Assembly (NCBI GenBank): GCA_945890595.1
Contig: CAMDCQ010000079.1
Location: forward strand, 1 to 9,578
Reading direction: 5' to 3'
Source of the DNA: Chitinophaga pinensis
GTDB lineage: Bacteria > Bacteroidota > Bacteroidia > NS11-12g > UBA9320
DNA length: 9,578 bases
In this document: positions 7,583 through 9,578 of the stretch, one piece after another
How positions within the stretch are numbered: the first letter of the stretch is position 1
Layout of the letters: each line of letters opens with the position of its first letter
Translations under genes and position numbers: made by a program
The notes under the pieces: generated by a model
What the model was told of the DNA's origin: nothing
The model's database searches: none
What the model saw: only the letters and a program-made list of their open reading frames with translations

Positions 7583-9578
7583 AGGCTTAATTATACTTAT
7601 TGTCGCTTGCTTTTCAAGGCTAAATGCCCAAACAGAAAACGAGTTCATTAATGAATTTATCGAGCGATATATAGAAAACACAACAGACGAAGTGGACATC
7701 CAACAATTCACAAGTGACCTGGTCATCTACCTTCAAAATCCACTTGATTTAAACAAAGCGACTGCCAGTGAACTGCTCGCTGTTCCTTTTTTTTCTAGTT
7801 TTCAAGTATCAGAAATACTAGAACACCGCAAAACATTTGGGAATTTCATATGTATTTATGAACTCCAAGTTTTGCCCAGTTTTGGCACTGAGGTAATTAA
7901 AACCATAATCCCTTTTATTAGTTTAAAAACACAGACCCTAAAAATAAGCGATGTACGAGAAATATGGGAACAAGGTTCTCATCAGTTTTTAACCCTAACG
8001 GAAACAAGTTCGCCAAGAAAAAAAGGAGCGCTTATAAGAGATACCTTAACAGACCTTACTGTGAATCATTATCTTGGTTCTGGCGTATACAGTAATTTAC
8101 GTTATCGATTTGACTATGGCCGTCTCGTTTCTTATGGCATCAATATGGAAAAAGATGCTTACGAATCATTCCTAAATGGGAATAATCCTCTGGGATATGA
8201 TTTTTTCTCCTATTATTTCTCGCTTAAAAATATTGGTAAACTTAAGTCATTACAGCTCGGCGATTACCAAGCTAGTTTTGGACAAGGTCTTACGCTAAAT
8301 ACAGGAATAGCCTTTGGTAAGTCAAGCATTATTACCAATGCAAAGCGTAATTTTAATGGTTTTGGAGCATACCGATCTTTGAGAGAGAATGCATTTTTAA
8401 GAGGTATAGCAACCACTTATCAATTTAACCGCAGCACCGTTGGAGCCTTTGTATCCTACAAACAATTAGATGGCAATGGGGTGTACCTTGCAGATTCCAA
8501 TGATTTGGAAGGTATAGGATATCTTATTTCTACAACCAATATTCAAGAAGATGGAGGATTACACCGTACTCCTTCCGAGTTAACTGATAAAGATGCTATT
8601 AAAGACTTTCAAACGGGGATATTTAAAGAGTACAGTCTTCCTTTTGGAAAAATTGGAGCAGTGAGTTACCTGAGAAGACTAAATCAACCATTAGAACCAA
8701 TACCACAGGTTTACAATCGATTTAATTTCAGAGGAAATCAATACCTTAAAAACGGCATTTATTATGATTTTCTTTATCGTAACCTTAACCTTTTTGGGGA
8801 AATAAGTATGAGCAGTTATCAAAACAGCTTTGCACAAGTGCATGGAGCCTTAATTAGCTTGGGAAAGCCGCTGGATATTAGTCTGGTATATCGAAATTAC
8901 GGCAAAAGCTTCATCACTATGCAGAGTACTGGTTTTGGAGAGAGCGGTATTACCGCAAACGAAAACGGATTATATGTTGGATTTGAATCTAAATTATCAC
9001 GACAATTTAACTTATTGGGTTATTATGACTTATTTCAAAATCCATGGCTAAAGTCTGCAACAGATGCGCCAAGCTCAGGCTCTGACTTTTGGAGTGAGAT
9101 CCAATATAAACCCAATAACGTATTTCAAGCGTATTACCGATACAGAACAGAAACAAAACAACTCTCATACGCTGCTTCCCAAACCAGTTTGCTTCAATTC
9201 ACTACTACGCAACGACATCGTTTTCATATTAATTACACCCTTAATAAAGGCATAGAGCTCAGGAGTAGAATAGAGTCTAGCATCTTTACTACACCAAATT
9301 CGAGATCCTACGGAAGCATGATTTACCAAGACTTTATTTACAAGCCCATGAAAAGTAAGCTTCAATTGAGTGGAAGAATAGCGTTCAGCAACATAGAAAA
9401 TTTCAATAATCGAATTTATAGTTTTGAACAAGTCCCGCTTTACGATTACCCTCTGTTTACGCATGGTTATTCAGGTCTTCGGTATTATCTTTTGACCCGT
9501 TACACTATAAAAAAAGGAATAGATATTTGGTTTAGATACGCAATAAACCAATTGGATATCCCATTGGACCATTTAATG
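7572..9578 (+). CDS. Exported helix-hairpin-helix protein with long beta-rich (barrel-like) body, 3' end cut by window
   Basis: This open frame of 669 codons starts at ATG 7572 and has no stop before the window edge, so it is partial. Residues 1-20 are a signal peptide (cut near LNA/Q). Residues about 53-118 hold two ComEA-like helix-hairpin-helix units: LNKATASELLAVPFFSSFQVSEILEHRKTFGNF, then IYELQVLPSFGTEVIKTIIPFI. The usual glycine hairpins (PGIG) are replaced by PFFS and PSFG, so classical DNA backbone binding is doubtful. From about 160 on the protein is beta-strand-like, rich in Tyr, Phe, Asn and Gly. It has conserved-looking blocks LGDYQASFGQGLTL (229-242) and LRENAFLRGIA (270-280), which I recall from Bacteroidota helix-hairpin-helix proteins of about 690-720 residues; some tens of residues are therefore probably missing. 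The start overlaps the barrel gene by 11 bp, indicating coupling. An outer-membrane location is likely; the function is unknown to me. DNA uptake is suggested only by the domain name. Confidence 0.88.
   Translation, partial: MRFKGLIILIVACFSRLNAQTENEFINEFIERYIENTTDEVDIQQFTSDLVIYLQNPLDLNKATASELLAVPFFSSFQVSEILEHRKTFGNFICIYELQVLPSFGTEVIKTIIPFISLKTQTLKISDVREIWEQGSHQFLTLTETSSPRKKGALIRDTLTDLTVNHYLGSGVYSNLRYRFDYGRLVSYGINMEKDAYESFLNGNNPLGYDFFSYYFSLKNIGKLKSLQLGDYQASFGQGLTLNTGIAFGKSSIITNAKRNFNGFGAYRSLRENAFLRGIATTYQFNRSTVGAFVSYKQLDGNGVYLADSNDLEGIGYLISTTNIQEDGGLHRTPSELTDKDAIKDFQTGIFKEYSLPFGKIGAVSYLRRLNQPLEPIPQVYNRFNFRGNQYLKNGIYYDFLYRNLNLFGEISMSSYQNSFAQVHGALISLGKPLDISLVYRNYGKSFITMQSTGFGESGITANENGLYVGFESKLSRQFNLLGYYDLFQNPWLKSATDAPSSGSDFWSEIQYKPNNVFQAYYRYRTETKQLSYAASQTSLLQFTTTQRHRFHINYTLNKGIELRSRIESSIFTTPNSRSYGSMIYQDFIYKPMKSKLQLSGRIAFSNIENFNNRIYSFEQVPLYDYPLFTHGYSGLRYYLLTRYTIKKGIDIWFRYAINQLDIPLDHLM

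Noticed and set aside
9064..9464. A rightward 63-codon frame and a leftward 99-codon frame within 9064-9464
   Set aside because: Both are covered by the uninterrupted 669-codon frame from 7572, which has a signal peptide and domain structure; these are shadows.
7583..9578. Possibility that the right end is a long non-coding or degenerate region
   Set aside because: Reading the frame from ATG 7572 gives 669 codons without a stop or frameshift and a coherent exported protein, so it is one gene cut by the window edge.

Overview
The window reads as an ordinary chromosomal segment of a member of the Bacteroidota, most likely a Flavobacteriales-type organism. The evidence is the AT-rich base composition, starts without Shine-Dalgarno sequences, one promoter matching the Bacteroidota pattern TTG-N18-TAnnTTTG, a TlpA-like thioredoxin with a DUF4369-like front end, and a helix-hairpin-helix/outer-membrane protein of a type I know mainly from Bacteroidota. 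There is no sign of a phage, transposon, CRISPR array, rRNA or tRNA.

The left half (26-5394) is transcribed leftward: alaS (alanyl-tRNA synthetase), then gatB (amidotransferase subunit B), then a membrane- or periplasm-directed TlpA-like thioredoxin. alaS and gatB both serve tRNA charging. The thioredoxin follows gatB after 35 bp and has no visible promoter of its own, so it is probably read through from gatB.

The short spacer 5395-5468 is a divergent control region. It carries a good rightward promoter and, less certainly, a leftward -7 box for alaS. The right half (5469-9578) is a tightly packed rightward cluster: a membrane-anchored LytM/M23 peptidoglycan endopeptidase; a small MerR-type regulator overlapping it by one base (TAATG); a secreted beta-barrel-like protein of PorV/FadL flavour starting at GTG; and a large exported protein with an N-terminal helix-hairpin-helix pair and a long beta-rich body. 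The last gene overlaps the barrel gene by 11 bp, fills the whole region 7572-9578 with 669 uninterrupted codons, and runs off the right edge.

The right-hand cluster looks like a cell-envelope operon: one protein remodels the wall, one regulates, and two are predicted outer-membrane proteins that are probably translationally coupled. No clearly new system is visible. The most interesting object is the barrel/helix-hairpin-helix pair, whose function I do not know. There is no gene-free stretch longer than 125 bp between 26 and 9578.
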